Shown one piece after another: positions 1 to 11,332 of a DNA stretch of 64,000 nucleotides. The DNA comes from Sciurus carolinensis (Eukaryota; Chordata; Mammalia; Rodentia; Sciuridae). Within the stretch, counting starts at the first letter, position 1, and each line of letters starts with the position of its first letter. The stretch lies in assembly GCF_902686445.1 (NCBI RefSeq), contig NC_062225.1, positions 91,376,581-91,440,580 on the forward strand. Direction: 5' to 3'. Under the pieces are notes generated by a model. It saw nothing but the letters and a program-made list of their open reading frames with translations, had not been told where the DNA came from and did no database searches. A program made the position numbers and the translations under genes.

Positions 1-130
1 AGTGGGCCTCTGCCCGCTGTGACACCCCGCCTGTGGCTGCTGTGCCCAGGAGCCCCTCTTCACATACCCTGGAGTCCTAGCACCGTGCTGCTCCCCACAA
101 GAGTGACCTAACTTCCATAGAAATAGGCTC

Positions 131-230
131 GAGGGGCTGGGGAGATAGATCAGTCGGTAGAGTGCTTGCCTTGCAAGCACAAGGCCCTGGGTTCGATCCC
201 CAGCACCCAAAAAAGAAAAAAAAAAAGAAA
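131..230 (+). mobile_element. ID-type SINE (tRNA-derived) with target-site duplication
   Basis: This is a short tRNA-derived rodent SINE. It has a polymerase III box A-like stretch (CAGTCGGTAGAGTGC), a clear box B (GGTTCGATCCC, 190-200), the typical CCCAGCACCC end and an A-rich tail. The flanks AGAAATAGGCTC (119-130) and AGAAATAGGTTC (231-242) match at 11 of 12 positions and are the target-site duplication. The good flanks and intact box B suggest a fairly recent insertion. It is a retroposon, not a tRNA gene, because it lacks a complete cloverleaf and carries the tail. Confidence 0.93.
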
Positions 231-242
231 AGAAATAGGTTC

Positions 243-944
243 AAAGTTCCGGCTCCAGTGTACAATATGAAAAAAAATCAATAAAATCTGCAAATGCATA
301 TATAATGCCCAAAGTCTTAATAGGTTTATTCAGCAGAGTGGTGGTCGTAGGTGAGTAAATACAGATGTTCTCCACAATACAGAGTACAAAGCACTCAGGC
401 ATTGGTTCTAATTAAAATAAAGGTTTTGTTTTTAACTTGGAGGAAACTCCTATAGCTCAGCTTACTGGGCACCCGGGTAACTCACTCGGCTCCTGGGCTT
501 GGTGATGACTTTCACCTCCATCTTTAGTGAAGTTTGATCCATTTAGATCACCTAAACTCAACGAAGAAGTAATTGCTTTAGGATATTGAACGCACAGAGA
601 CAGCCACATTCCACTTTCTTAATGTACATGTCAAGGTGGGGTATTTTTAAAAATTCAAGAGGTAAAAAGTTCACAAACATTTTGCATGTGTGTTTCAGAT
701 GAAGGGAAAAGAGAAAAAAATTGAATTTGGATTCATGTTTCTAGAGATTTATTTAAATTTTCTCATCATGACTGTGATTTCATACAGGTTTTGTAATCAC
801 ATTGTCACTTGTAGGTCTAAGCTTATTTTTATAAGGAGCTAAGTGTCCCCTGAGAAGCAGTTTATGTTGGTCCAAGACATTAATTCTGAGAGTAAGAAAC
901 ATGGTGTGGTGAGACATTGACTCTGTGAAAAGAAACGGTGTTAA
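243..944. other. Unique non-coding DNA
   Basis: Moderately AT-rich sequence with no repeat that I recognise, no credible coding frame and no RNA gene. Confidence 0.6.
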
Positions 945-1124
945 TAGCAGTGACTTGGGAGCCTGAGGCAGGAGGATCGCCAAGTTCAAGGACAGCCTTA
1001 GCAACCTAGCGGGGCCCTGAGTAGGGAGATTGTGTCTCAAAAAAAAGCTGGGGGGCTGTGGCTGTGGCTCGGGGATTGAGCGCCCCTGGGTTCCATCTCT
1101 GGTACCACAAAGAAAGAAAGAAAT
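945..1124 (+). mobile_element. B1-dID (MEN-type) SINE, 5' truncated
   Basis: The left part carries the B1/7SL-derived signature GCCTGAGGCAGGAGGATCGC (about 961-980) and the GACAGCCTTAGCAACCTAGC segment. After an A-rich linker at about 1039-1046, the right part is ID-like (GGGGGCTGTGGCTGTGGCTC, then GGGTTCCATCTCTGGTACC). It ends in an A/G-rich tail near 1110-1124. The B1-ID junction is the hallmark of squirrel-lineage SINEs. The first part of the B1 half is missing. Confidence 0.88.
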
Positions 1125-2210
1125 GGAGTCCTGTGACCTCAGCTTTGGTGTGACATTGATGTTGACTAAACTGAACTGAGAGGTGCCGTGCAAAGAAGCA
1201 GCGTGTGGATGACTCAGGCTGGAGCACAGAAGCACTCTCTCCAAATCCACAGGCTCCTAACCGCCCACCACAACGTGAGCAGGAAGACGCGGATCTTGAG
1301 GGTGGCAGGGGACCCAGTGACCCACAAACCCTGCCGTGGTGCCTGGACCAGCAGAGCCCTTCTGCCCCACGTCCCCTCACTTAGCCCCCAGTCCTGCTGG
1401 CTCCGTTTGACGCCTGTCACCCGTCCAGGTGTCTCCTCATAGAAGCTCTGCCCACGGCATCGCCTGCCCTCTGAGCAGGGAGCCAGCTTGGGCTCACCTT
1501 CTGCCCCGGTCTTGCTCCATCCTAACATAGCCTCTCTTCGGGCAGCGAGACCCACTGAACAGGAAGCTGGACAGATAACCCCCAGTAAATCCTGCAATGG
1601 CTCCCAGGGCCCCAAGAGACAGTCCAATGTCTTCGGTGGCTGACAGAGGCACCCTCGGTCTGAGGCTCCTGTGCTCTCCACGGGGTCCCTGGGTCTTTTC
1701 CCTAGCACTCTATGGCTCAAAAAACATGGGTAAACAGCTGCAAAAATGTACTGTGTGAGTCCACCATATACAGCAGATATTTTTCTAACTTTCTGTATCA
1801 GACTCTAATTTCCTGCCAGTTGGAAGCAGGAACACATACGGGAAGTACTCAGATGAATCAGAGCTGAAGTCAAACATCTGCTGTGGTAAGACCCTAGGAG
1901 AACACTTGGTTCCTCCCTGTCTTGGGTCTCTGTGTGCAATGTGAGGGTCACAGACGAGGTCATTTCTCAGGTCTCAAGACACATCCCGCTTGAGTTCCTT
2001 GCCTGTAGGTATATGGTGCACGTATATTTTGTGTTGTGCACTCAATAGTACACACATCTGCAATCAGGCTAAGCGATAATCCTAAAAGAGGCCAGATGTG
2101 TACTCACAATAACTATTTTGCAGATGGAAGTCTACAGTCCGGTCTATATATCTGAATTGTTACTGAGAATTATCCATTAATACGTTTAAAAACCGGATTC
2201 ATAGTAGTCA
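1125..2210. other. Unique non-coding DNA
   Basis: Mixed-composition sequence. Open frames on both strands at 1188-1720 overlap one another and resemble no known protein. They follow from a GC-rich patch and are not called as genes. Confidence 0.55.
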
Positions 2211-2445
2211 TTTATTGAATTCACTCTACCACATGCTTAGCACCCCATATGCATCTCATCTCTACCGTAATTTCTATAAGCACCTCATAGGATAAGTACT
2301 TCCGCCTGATGCTGAAAGAAAAATGATGAGTCTTAGAGGCATCAAACCTTGCCTCACAGATAGAAAAAGAAAACAGAAAAAAGCTAGGAGTGTTTTCAAA
2401 GGCTTAAGGTCTTTACTCTTGGTACACCTTCTCATCCTAGGCCAT
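2211..2445 (+). repeat. Probable MIR SINE remnant
   Basis: The order of segments resembles an old mammalian MIR: ACCACATGCTTAGCACC, then a stretch like the canonical CTCATAGGATAAGTACTTCC, then a decayed version of the central core, GATGAGTCTTAGAGGC. Divergence is high and the edges are uncertain. Confidence 0.45.
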
Positions 2446-2467
2446 TTTCTGTTAATATCATGCAATA

Positions 2468-2745
2468 TCTAAGGCTGGGCAACTTAATTAAGAAAAGAGG
2501 TTTATTAGCTCATAGCTCTGGAGGTTAAGTCCAGACATCATGGTGCCAGCCCTGACGCCCTCCCACTGGCTCACTGTGGGTCTGGCATGGTGGTGGGGGG
2601 CAGTGTGGGCGGGGCCAGTCTTGCAACCTAGGACCCCACCTGGCCAAGGTCCCACCGCCTCTCAACATCCCCACACTGGAGACCAAGCTTCCCCCACAGG
2701 AATCCTTCGGGACACACTCAAACCACATCCAGACCATCGCTCTGC
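2468..2745 (-). mobile_element. Degenerate MaLR-type LTR
   Basis: Read on the minus strand, this has the layout of a MaLR LTR of the MLT1/MST type. The plus strand begins GGCTGGGCAACTTAATTAAG AAAAGAGGTTTATT, the complement of the LTR 3' end with its polyadenylation region. It ends with GGGACACACTCAAACC, the complement of the LTR start. No gag or pol remnant adjoins it, so it looks like a solo LTR. The middle is GC-rich and diverged. Confidence 0.75.
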
Positions 2746-4883
2746 CCGACTCTGGATTGTGCTGAACCTTCTGCTCATTGATGTGGGAGGTTGCACCTGA
2801 GAGCTTGCATAAAGTCTCAGGGGTCAACTGTGAGCTGAGACAGAAAGGACTTGAAAGCAGAACGCTACCGGCTGCCACTGCAGCTGAGAACGCCCTGGAA
2901 TTCAGTCTTCGAGGGCCCAGCCTCGGGGCAGTACAGCATGGTGGCACCTCAACCCTGGGCTGAAGGGCAGTTGTGAGTGGACTTGACCTTGAAGTTCCTC
3001 AACAATTAAGGATCCGGGTGTTTCCTCAGTAACAATCCAAGTACAAAACCAGCTACTTTTTGCCCGGCACCAGGCCCTGCGCACGTGTACCTCAAGGAAC
3101 AAGGGTTTGCAAATGTCAGGACTTCACACACAGCCTCCACGAGAGTGCTTGCCCTGCTGCGTGACGGACTCACTTCTCATCTAAACAAATGGTTGAAAGG
3201 CAAGCTGATCTCTCTGAGGTAAAATCAGGAAACAGAATCTCCTGTCATAAATGCCGGGTGAGAATTCCTGCGGACATCGTAACTGCGTGTGTGTGTTGTG
3301 ACTAGGTGAATGAGTACGGTTGAAGAAGTTCGCCTGCAATCCACCTGAAATCATCCGTTCCACCAGAGTCGTAGACACCAAGCCATCGTCCAGGAACCCG
3401 GATGCGTTTTCTTGTCTCCGCCCCAGGTTGGGATGGCGCGATGGCGTGTCATCTCCGGGTCACAGAGGCAGAGACCGAGAGAACTCAGTTGCCGAGCTGT
3501 GTGCACCCTGCCTGGTTCCAGACCACCTGTTCTTCCCACTGCCAGCCCCGGGGCAGGGGACTGGAGGCATCTCACGTCGCGCTTTCCCCCGTGGGCATGA
3601 TGTTTGTGTCTGTGCTGTGGCAGTCGTCAGTGAGCCAAGGCGAACATCTTCAATGACTCTGAACCAGCATTCAGACCCTTATACGCTTACAAAAAGTCAA
3701 AAACAAGACCACATCGTTCAAAGTGCCTCGCTCGGAAACCCTGCTGTTCAACCAGGTGTTTTTCCTCCTGCGGACTCGGGTCTGGGTCTAGGAAAACCCG
3801 AAGATTCAAACTGCGTGTGTCCGCGGCCCAGGCAACGGGCGCAGAGAGCCGTCTTCAGCCAACAGGACGGAAGCTCCCGCCTGGCTTGGGAGCCGGTTCA
3901 GTGGGTCCCCTCATTCCTAGGTCCCCACACTCAGAGGGCGGGGCCACAGCAACGCACAGCCTCCGAGGTCCTGTTGTCCAGCATAATGACAGGCTGCTGT
4001 GACCCCAGGATGGGGACGAGGAGGGCGGGGGGCAGGAGGGGACGGTTTTGAGGAGGGATCGGCAACAAGAGAGACAAAGAAAGAGGAGAGGGGATGAGGA
4101 GGGGCATCGTGTGAGCCAGTCGCCTGTCCCCACACAGGGCGCCCCAGCCCGGGGCCTGCTGCAGGACAGGGCTGCTGCCGCACTCAGTCCTCCCAGGGTT
4201 CCATGTTTAAAAAGCCCACCTCGTCGGAGTGACAGCGCTGATTTAATTCTGGAAATCGTAGTTACGGGGACCTGGGAACCTGATTGGAAGCTCCGTGAAT
4301 CCAGTGCCTGCAGGCAGGACCCAGGACCAGCAGATGCTGGGCCCAAGTCAATGGCTGCCAGGGTTCACGGCTCTGTAAGCGCGTGTCCACAGCTGCGCCT
4401 GCGCCTGTCGAAAGGACCAGGGTGTGGTTTTATCAACAGTGGCACCAGGCTGTGTTGTGACAGGCGGGGACAGAATCAGTAAACAGAGGACACGCAGCCC
4501 CTGGGGAGGTGATGTCACCCAGGCTGGGAGTCGGAGGAGGGGCAGGAAGGTGTCCGGGGCCCAGGGGACTAAGAGATTGGTGACTTTCTGCACCATGTTC
4601 TTCTTCACGCCTCCATTTGCCTCTGCTGCTGAATCCTTTGCAGACCAGTTCGCTCCCCTTTGACCTCTTTGCACAGGCATCGTTCCACAGAGCAGCTCCA
4701 CAGCCGTCTTGGGCTGCATTAGGTACTGCCGTTTGAATTGTCTGACTCTTCTCTCCTCTATCCTGATCCCTTGAATCCATGTGGATGATTTTTCATTCAG
4801 AGATGAGCTCCAGAGGAAAGTGTCCCATAAGCATCTTCTTAGACTTTTCGGTTCCCACCAGAACTGCCGCTAATCCACTCACA
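2746..4883. other. GC-rich unique DNA, no supported gene
   Basis: This is a GC-rich stretch with scattered CpG and no recognised repeat. Open frames of up to 243 codons exist (for example 3320-4051 plus) but have low-complexity, Arg/Pro/Ser-rich content, no known domain and equally long frames on the opposite strand. A purine-rich tract (G/A runs) covers about 4010-4110. I see no TATA box, poly(A) signal or splice structure that would define a gene. Confidence 0.5.
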
Positions 4884-5065
4884 ATCCTGAGTACCTACCG
4901 CGTGCCACACACCATACCGGGCACTTCATATGCCGCACGCCACCCTGCCTGGGAAGCACTTGGGTGTGATTTTACAGATTGGAAAGCGAAGCATAAGAGA
5001 GGGTAAATAACTGGCGAAGGCCACACAGCTATTGAGTGTAAGAGCCAGAATACTGTGCCAGATCC
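4884..5065 (+). repeat. MIR SINE
   Basis: This is a well-preserved copy of the ancient mammalian MIR. Landmarks in order are CTGAGTACCTACCGCGTGCC, GGGCACTTCATATGCC, the core ATTTTACAGATTGGAAAGCG, GGCCACACAGCTATTGAG and AGAGCCAGAATACTG. They match the remembered MIR consensus order. Confidence 0.88.
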
Positions 5066-5555
5066 TGGGGTGAAATAGAGGTTGCAGGTCGAGGATCCTG
5101 GGCACTGGAGAGACGTGTCGAGTTAGGGAGGGAGGCCTCAACTGGCTGCCCCCAGAGAAGGGCTGAGGAGCAGAGTGTCTGTCACACAGCCTCTCTGGGC
5201 TCCCTGGAACGCCTCCATCCATCCAGCTCTGCTCACTGGCTCTGACTGAGTGGCTGATCACCACAGGAAATGATTCCTTCCTGAGGTCTTTCGCTTCGCA
5301 ACCCAGTCACAGCAACAGGACTGGAAAAAAGGTGGCAAAAGAGATCCCTCCAGTTGGAGAGGTGGCCTCACAGACGTCACCTCTTCTCCCACAGACCCCC
5401 GAGGATGGCACACAGACACACCCCTGTTCATTCCAACTGCGCTTGAAGGTTGGGCCCATCTCAGGCCCACGCCCCACACAGCCACCAGGAGGAGGCAGCC
5501 GACTCCGACATCCTACCACATTCAGTTTCCTTGGAATCCGTCAGGGCCCCCTGGT
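5066..5555. other. Unique non-coding DNA
   Basis: GC-rich sequence with no recognised repeat or gene. Confidence 0.5.
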
Positions 5556-5815
5556 CTGCGTCTGTGCTGTCCAAGATGGCAGCCAGACCCGCCTGCACCC
5601 GTCAACACTGGAGGTGGTTTAGCCCCGGCTGAGATGTCCTGTTGTTGAAAGTATACATCTGGTTTCAAAGACTTAGCAGAAAGGTAAGCACTAGTTCACT
5701 AGTAACTTCTATATTGTTTACGTGTTGAATTTATGTATTTTGGATGCATTGGGTAAAGTAAAAGTAATTAAAATTAACTCTGCTATTTATTTTTACTTCT
5801 TTCAATGGGACATAT
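5556..5815 (+). mobile_element. Ancient hAT-type DNA transposon remnant (MER family)
   Basis: The start GTGCTGTCCAAGATGGCAGC resembles the CTGTCCAATATGGTAGCC end of a common mammalian non-autonomous hAT element. The AT-rich body follows the same family order: GGTTTCAAAGACTTAGCAG, TTGTTTACGTGTTGAA, TATTTTGGATGCATTGGGTA, AATTAAAATTAAC and TTTTTACTTCTTTCAATG. It is heavily diverged and non-coding. The exact subfamily is not assigned. Confidence 0.65.
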
Positions 5816-6029
5816 GTGCCTCTGCTGTCTCATTTTATTTTCCTATTCAATCGTGGTGATTCAGAAGACAAAACACAGTACGAAATGACATCCGAGGACC
5901 TTCACACCCTGCATCCTCCCTCTGCAACCCCAAACCTCTCCTGCTCTCTAGCTCCCATCTCAGATGGTATCGTTGGTGCATTAAGACCCACCATACGCAG
6001 GAGCACACACATGCTTGTGCATGAGCATG

Positions 6030-6056
6030 CACACACACACACACACACACACACTC
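6030..6056. repeat. (CA)n microsatellite
   Basis: An almost perfect CA dinucleotide run of about 13 units. It is flanked by a CATGC-rich imperfect stretch (TGCTTGTGCATGAGCATGC). Confidence 0.97.
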
Positions 6057-6850
6057 AGGTCTTCCCTCCCCTGGGACGTCCTGCTTGGCTTCCCCAAGGC
6101 CCCCTGCATGCCTGAACTCCAGCTCCTACTTAGCCTGTTGGGTGGTTTATTTTCCAAAGCCCTTCCTCTGCTCTTTCCTCCTACATTGAGTCTGGTGACT
6201 TTAATTTATAAAACCAAGGGGAAATGACCATGACTTATCTCATTTTGTTTTCCCAGAGTCTACCCCATGGCCTGGCAGAGACTAGAGACTTCGTGAAAGT
6301 TAACTGAACAGGAATGGGTGAACGGGTGGGCGAGTGCGTGAGCACGGCACACCTGTGTGCTGCTCTGCTTCTGGAGAGCCCATCCAGCCCAGGGCCACCA
6401 CACAGCCGCCCTCATCCCTCTCTCTGGGTCCTAAGGGTGAGTCCAGCTGAGGCAGCTGGTCATCCTGTCCTGCTACTGTATCGATAAAGCCCTGACTCAA
6501 CTCGAGGCAATCTGGGCCACTGGGATTCCGTCATAAGATGGTGTCTGCGCTCTCTGGAGAACAGTTCCTCTTCACCCTGGCTCTGCACCGCAGGCTGAGA
6601 GGAGGGGATTGTGCCGGCTTCTTGGTGATACAAGAGCCTGAAAAATGGGGCACACATACAAAGTGTAAAACCTGAAAGTGGAAATGGGAAAAGTTCTCCC
6701 TTGGTGACCTTGTTTGAACCCAAGACAAGCCATTCCTGCCAGATTCCATCTAGACATGACAGTTATGAGGATCTGTGAATCATCCTCTTGCTTTTCAAAT
6801 TTCCTTTGCTTGCCACAAAAATCACCCCGACGGATTCAGAAACTACTATC
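6057..6850. other. Unique non-coding DNA
   Basis: No recognised repeat, gene or RNA. Short open frames overlap on both strands without family resemblance. Confidence 0.5.
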
Positions 6851-6860
6851 AAGATGTACA

Positions 6861-7055
6861 GTTGGGCACAGTGGCACACATCTATGATCCCAGCTGCTCA
6901 GGAGGCTGAGGCAGGAGAATCCCGAATTCAAGCCAGCCTCAGCAAAAGTGAGACACTAAGAAACTTGGTGAGACCCTGTCTCTAAAGAAAATACAAAATA
7001 GGGCGGGGGATGTGGCTCAGTGGTGAACTGCCTCTGAGTTCAATCCCCCCCAAAA
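6861..7055 (+). mobile_element. B1-dID (MEN-type) SINE, near full length, with exact target-site duplication
   Basis: The order is the B1 half (GGGCACAGTGGCACACATCT, then GGAGGCTGAGGCAGGAG, then CAGCCTCAGCAA), an A-rich linker near 6985-6999, and the ID half (GGGGATGTGGCTCAGTGG, then GAGTTCAATCCCC) with a short A tail. It is bounded by the exact 10-bp duplication AAGATGTACA at 6851-6860 and 7056-7065. The perfect duplication marks a comparatively young insertion. Confidence 0.95.
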
Positions 7056-7065
7056 AAGATGTACA

Positions 7066-7604
7066 TATTGCAAAATATTATCTTCCGATTCAGAGTGGTG
7101 GAGCTGAACACCAGGGCAGGACGAAGCTGAGCTCTTTGGCTGCACCTGCCACGGTGCTTGGTGGGAAGAGACATTTGGTTCCCACTGCATGTGGAGGCTA
7201 AGGTCCTGTGCTCACTGCCAACCTGCAAAGGCGGTGGACCGGAGGAGCGGGATTTAGGACACTGAAATGTTTGTTTGTTTATTTACTTCATTATTTTTAC
7301 TTTTTCAGTAAGGTTTGACCCTGCTAAGGCAGAGATGAGGGAAACCCAGCCTGCAGGGAGGTGGCCGTGGGGAGGCGTGTTCTCCTGAGCCGGCACAGGA
7401 GAGGCTCACACCTTCCCCTTCAGGACGTAATCGATTCCAGTGTAAACAGTCATCTTCTGAGACGCACCAGAGTGCAAATGTGACATTCAGTCTCCTTAGT
7501 GCGAAATAGCTCAAGACGAAGGTGGAGAGCTGGACAGAGGCGATGTCGATGGAGACAGCATCCCGTCATGGCCGGTTTCTGGAAAACCCAAGCTCTGGTC
7601 AGGA
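7066..7604. other. Unique non-coding DNA
   Basis: No gene is recognised. A short GTTTGTTTGTTTATTTAC simple stretch lies near 7270. Confidence 0.5.
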
Positions 7605-7895
7605 AGAACTGAGGCAGGCTGCTTTATAAAGGAAGGGAAGAGTTCTGGAGGCTCACGGGCAGGGCCCTGAGGGACGTTGGCTCTGCTGAGGCCTCATCAG
7701 GAGGTGTCATAATGGTGGGGACTCCTGCAGGAGGAGGCGACCCGTGGCGAGGAGGAGGCCACAGAGACTGGGCACCACCAGGGTCCTTGAGGCCCATGTC
7801 GATCCTGCGAGGGTGCCGCACCCAGTGGACCCCTTCACCATCACACCGACACCAAGCTTCCCCGAGGGACACACTCGAGCCTCACCCAGCCCCAC
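7605..7895 (-). mobile_element. Degenerate MaLR-type LTR
   Basis: The plus strand begins GGCTGCTTTATAAAGGAAGG and AGTTCTGGAGGCTCACGG, like the inverted 3' part of a MaLR LTR. It ends with ACCAAGCTTCCCCGAGGGAC and ACACTCGAGCC, the inverted 5' end. The CCAAGCTTCCCC segment is shared with the copy at 2468-2745, so both may belong to one subfamily. It is a solo LTR with no internal coding remnant. Confidence 0.6.
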
Positions 7896-8004
7896 GCCTG
7901 TTCAGGACCTTGGCTATTCTGTCTCAGCATCATCACGGATGGCGTGAACTGTGGAGCTGAGGGAACAGAAAGAAACCCAGAACCTGCAAACGGATGGGCG
8001 TCTG

Positions 8005-8200
8005 TTTGCTTTGGTCCTGGGGATTGAACCGTGAGCTGCCCTCTCACTGAGCTACAGCCTCAGCCCTTTTTAGTTATGCATTTCGTTATTTTGAGACAGG
8101 GCCTTGCTAAGTTGCTGAGGTTGGCCTTGGAATCGAGCCCCTCCTGCCTCAGCCTCCCGCTTGGCTGGAATTGTAGTCCTATGCCACAGGACCAGATAAA
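8005..8200 (-). mobile_element. B1-dID (MEN-type) SINE, inverted
   Basis: This is an inverted copy. TCCTGGGGATTGAACC and CACTGAGCTACAGCCTCAGC are the complement of the ID half. TTTTGAGACAGGGCCTTGC, TGAGGTTGGCC and CTCCTGCCTCAGCCTCCCGC are the complement of the B1 half. It is diverged at several CpG positions. Confidence 0.9.
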
Positions 8201-10470
8201 GCCTGTTAGTTTTAAAAGAATGTATCCCTAGATCAGTTTCTAGGATAGTAAAAATAGTCTGGGGCTGACGAACCCTGAGACAATCTGAAGGCCTTTGAGC
8301 CTATGTAAAGTTAAAACATTATGTAAAAGATGCACAGTCCCCAAAAGGATGTCCACCCAAGCCATCTCTGACGTGGCCTTGGAGGACCGCAGACAACCCC
8401 ACCAGAGCCCCGACCTCGAACCTCTCCACCGGCCAGGGAGCCCTGGCTGCTCCTTCCAGCAGAAGGAAGGTGCAGGACCCTTGCCAGTCGGATTCCCCAG
8501 GGGGAAGCGCGCTCTGCACAGCCCCCTCCTCGCCCTTCAGCAACCCAGTCCCAACTGCGTGGGGCGTGACTCCTCTGCGTGTTCACTGTGTAGACGCAAA
8601 CCCAGCGGAGGAGACCTCGGACCTAGACTCCTCCCCAGCCCCGCCCAGCTCCCCAGCGCACCCGCGATCCCTCCAGAGTGCCGGCCGCAGCCCCTGCCTC
8701 CGTCTCCGACAGCCTCGTGCTGGACTGGGCAGTCCGAGAGGAGCAGAGCTCACGGGGCTCATGCTTCTGAGACTGGGAAGCCCATGAGGCTGGGCCAGTC
8801 CCTGGGGAGGGTTCCTGCTGGTTGTGACATGGCAAGGGTGTCTCATGGGCAGAGAGCAAGTGCAGTGTCCTCAAAAACCACTGTGGTCATCACACCCTCA
8901 GCCAAACCCAACCACTAGCCAAAGCCGCCTCAGAGGGCCAGTGCCCTGTGCTTCTGAGGGTTAAGCTTCCAACCGTGGTACTTTCAGGAGACGTATTCAA
9001 ACTGGCAGCGACACCAAGGACAAATGGGGCCTGCAGCGGGTTCCCCTGGCACTGGAGCCATGGGCTGAGGGGCCCTCTCCTGCTGGTCCTGCTGGAGACA
9101 GGGGTCCTATCTGACCCCTGCTCTCTTTTTGTTTTACTGAGACCAATGTGAGTTGGATCTCGTGGTGACAACCTCAGGAAACCCCTAATTCAACAGATAG
9201 CAAAATGCTTGGAAAAATGGGAGACAGAGTAGTAATCAAATTCTGCAAACCACTCTGGGTGCGTTTCAGAATGCCTGGCTCCAGCAGCCAACCGGTTAGC
9301 ACGTCTATGGGGAGAGTTTGAAAGACCAAACCAGACCATGCTACCCTAGCAAGAACAGAAGAAAGGGAGCGCAACTTTATTTTCAATATTTAGGAGGCAT
9401 AGAATTAAACAAATCTGGTTTGAATTCTTCTGGGAGCTTTTATTTATTATCTTTAAATTTGATGTATATTTTTAGAGGTGACGTCTGGCATTCGTGCTCT
9501 TGTGAATGTTTCCAACTTCTTCGGGGGAGAAAGAGAATATAAATACATATGAGTGTGCGTGTGAGCACACATACACACAAAATCGCCCAGTAAGTGCAAG
9601 TTTTATATTCGAAAGTGGCTTTGCAAGAATCTTTCTGCATGAGAATGTGACTTTGGAAGGTGTTTATCTTGCAGATTCTGAACAAAATAAAATTGCATGT
9701 TCTGAAAAATTTAGTAAAGTCTGCAACAAACCCATCTAACCTGCTGCTGAAAGGACCTGAGTACAATGCCGCTGACCATTCTCTCTTTGTTCAAACTAGG
9801 ATTATTCTGCCAGACATCAAAATTTTGTAATAATATTATTAGAATTTTTAAATTATAAAGCTGCATGCCATCAGTTCTTGTCTGAAAGACATCTACGCTT
9901 CCAGCAGGAGAGGGCAGAGTGACGTGCTGTGATAGTCTTGGGGACAGGAGATGCAGCTGAGTACAGTTGCTCAGGTATGCTCACCTGCATCCGGAAAACC
10001 TCCATTACGATTATGGCCTTTCATTATTTATTATTGATATTTGATGAAAACATTGGTTGCACATAAGATAATTCTGTTTCCACATTCTGGGAGGTTGGGA
10101 TGAAACAATGCTGCTCATTTTCTCCTGAGTATAAAACCCTGGGGCCACTCAGCACTGACTCGCTCGGTTCTGTGCAGTTGGCTTTCACGGCTCCAGTTAG
10201 ACTCCCTGACCCAACTAATTAACAACAATGTCCCTCCATGTCCTCCACCCTGCCTCAACTTACTTTTCTAGAATTTTCAATTAGAAAACAATAGTCAGTG
10301 ACTATTGTGAAAATCTTTTATAAAATTCATTTTAAGGCTGAATTCAGAATTTCTTATTACTTCAGTCCTTTTATCATATAAATGGTCTCTAATAACTATA
10401 TGAATGTATCAATGACTGAAATGTTCCAGTTAAAAGAAGAACTAAGAACTAAAGTCTCCAGTTAAAAGCA
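8201..10470. other. Unique non-coding DNA; GC-rich to AT-rich transition
   Basis: The first part (about 8340-8900) is GC-rich, with a locally CpG-dense patch at about 8510-8760. Overlapping open frames on both strands there have no recognisable domain. From about 9.2 kb the sequence becomes AT-rich. A 21-bp near-perfect palindrome occurs at 10288-10308. No gene is supported. Confidence 0.5.
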
Positions 10471-10474
10471 AAAG

Positions 10475-10790
10475 TTGGTTGACAGGATAAAAAATATCCA
10501 ACTGTCATATATGAGAAACATATTTAAACACAAAACCCATAAATTTAAAATAAAAGGACCATTAAAAGATATATAAGAAAATATCAACCAAAAGAAATCC
10601 ACTTAACTATTCTGTTATCAGATATAATCAACTTTGAAGCATTACCAGAGGTAAGCGGTAATAATGACAGATTCCATGTGTGAAGAAGATATAGCAATTT
10701 ATAGGATTCGTATCATGCTATGGCTTCAAACTATGAAAAGGTAAAACTGCATAATTATAAGAGAAAATAAAATAACCCAGGTTACTATTG
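10475..10790 (+). mobile_element. Old L1 ORF2 fragment
   Basis: The stretch ACACAAAACCCATAAATTTA, AACCAAAAGAAATCCACTTA and TATCAGATATAATCAACTTT parallels the L1 ORF2 reverse-transcriptase region that normally reads as ACCAAAAGAAAGC...ATCAGAcAAAATAgACTTT. Stops and indels show it is dead. It joins the L1 3' end at 10820 in the same orientation, but the two need not be one insertion. Confidence 0.6.
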
Positions 10791-10819
10791 GAAATGTTTC
10801 AATATCACTCCCAGTAATT

Positions 10820-11265
10820 AAAGGAACCCCTCAATAGATGAATGGATAAAGAAACTGTGGTATATATACACAATGGAATATTAGTCATAAAGAAGAATGA
10901 AATTATGGCATTTGCAAGTAAATGGATGGAGTTTGAGAATATCATGCTAAGTGAAATAAGCCAATCCCAAAAAACCAAGGGCTGAAAGTTTTCTCTGATA
11001 AGTGGATGATGATACATAACAGGGGGAGGGGAAGGGATTGTGGGAAGAATGGAGGAATGTTGGATTGTGTAGAGGGAAATGAGGGGTGGGGAGGAGGCAG
11101 GGGAAAGAAAGATAATGGAATGAGACAAACATCATTACCCTATGTACATATATGATTATACAAATGGTGTGACTCTACATCATGTACAACCATAGAAATG
11201 AAAAGTTGTACCCCATTTGTGTGCAATGAATCAAAAAAAATTAAATTAAAAAGCAAACAAACAGA
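10820..11265 (+). mobile_element. Squirrel-type L1 3' end, 5' truncated
   Basis: The first about 160 bases correspond to the C-terminal codons of L1 ORF2: ATGAATGGATAAAGAAACTG, ACACAATGGAATATTAG, AATGAAATTATGGCATTTGC and AAATGGATGGAGTT. A G-rich 3' UTR follows (GGGGGAGGGGAAGGG). The tail section has CATCATTACCCTATGTACAT, then CATGTACAACCATAGAAATG, and ends in an A-rich tail near 11236-11265. The same 3' UTR recurs at 26925-27107 and, inverted, at 45455-45825. It is a dead, truncated copy. Confidence 0.93.
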
Positions 11266-11332
11266 TAAACACTCCTTGAGGATATAGAGATTTAAGGAGA
11301 GAAAATTTAAAAATTCACCCAATAAAGGGTTT

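Noticed and set aside
131..230. tRNA gene (box A and box B present)
   Set aside because: The unit has an A-rich tail, target-site duplications and ID-element sequence and lacks a full cloverleaf. It is a tRNA-derived SINE.
3320..4051. 243-codon plus-strand frame
   Set aside because: No domain or family resemblance, low-complexity composition, overlapping frames of similar length on the other strand, and no promoter, splice or poly(A) context.
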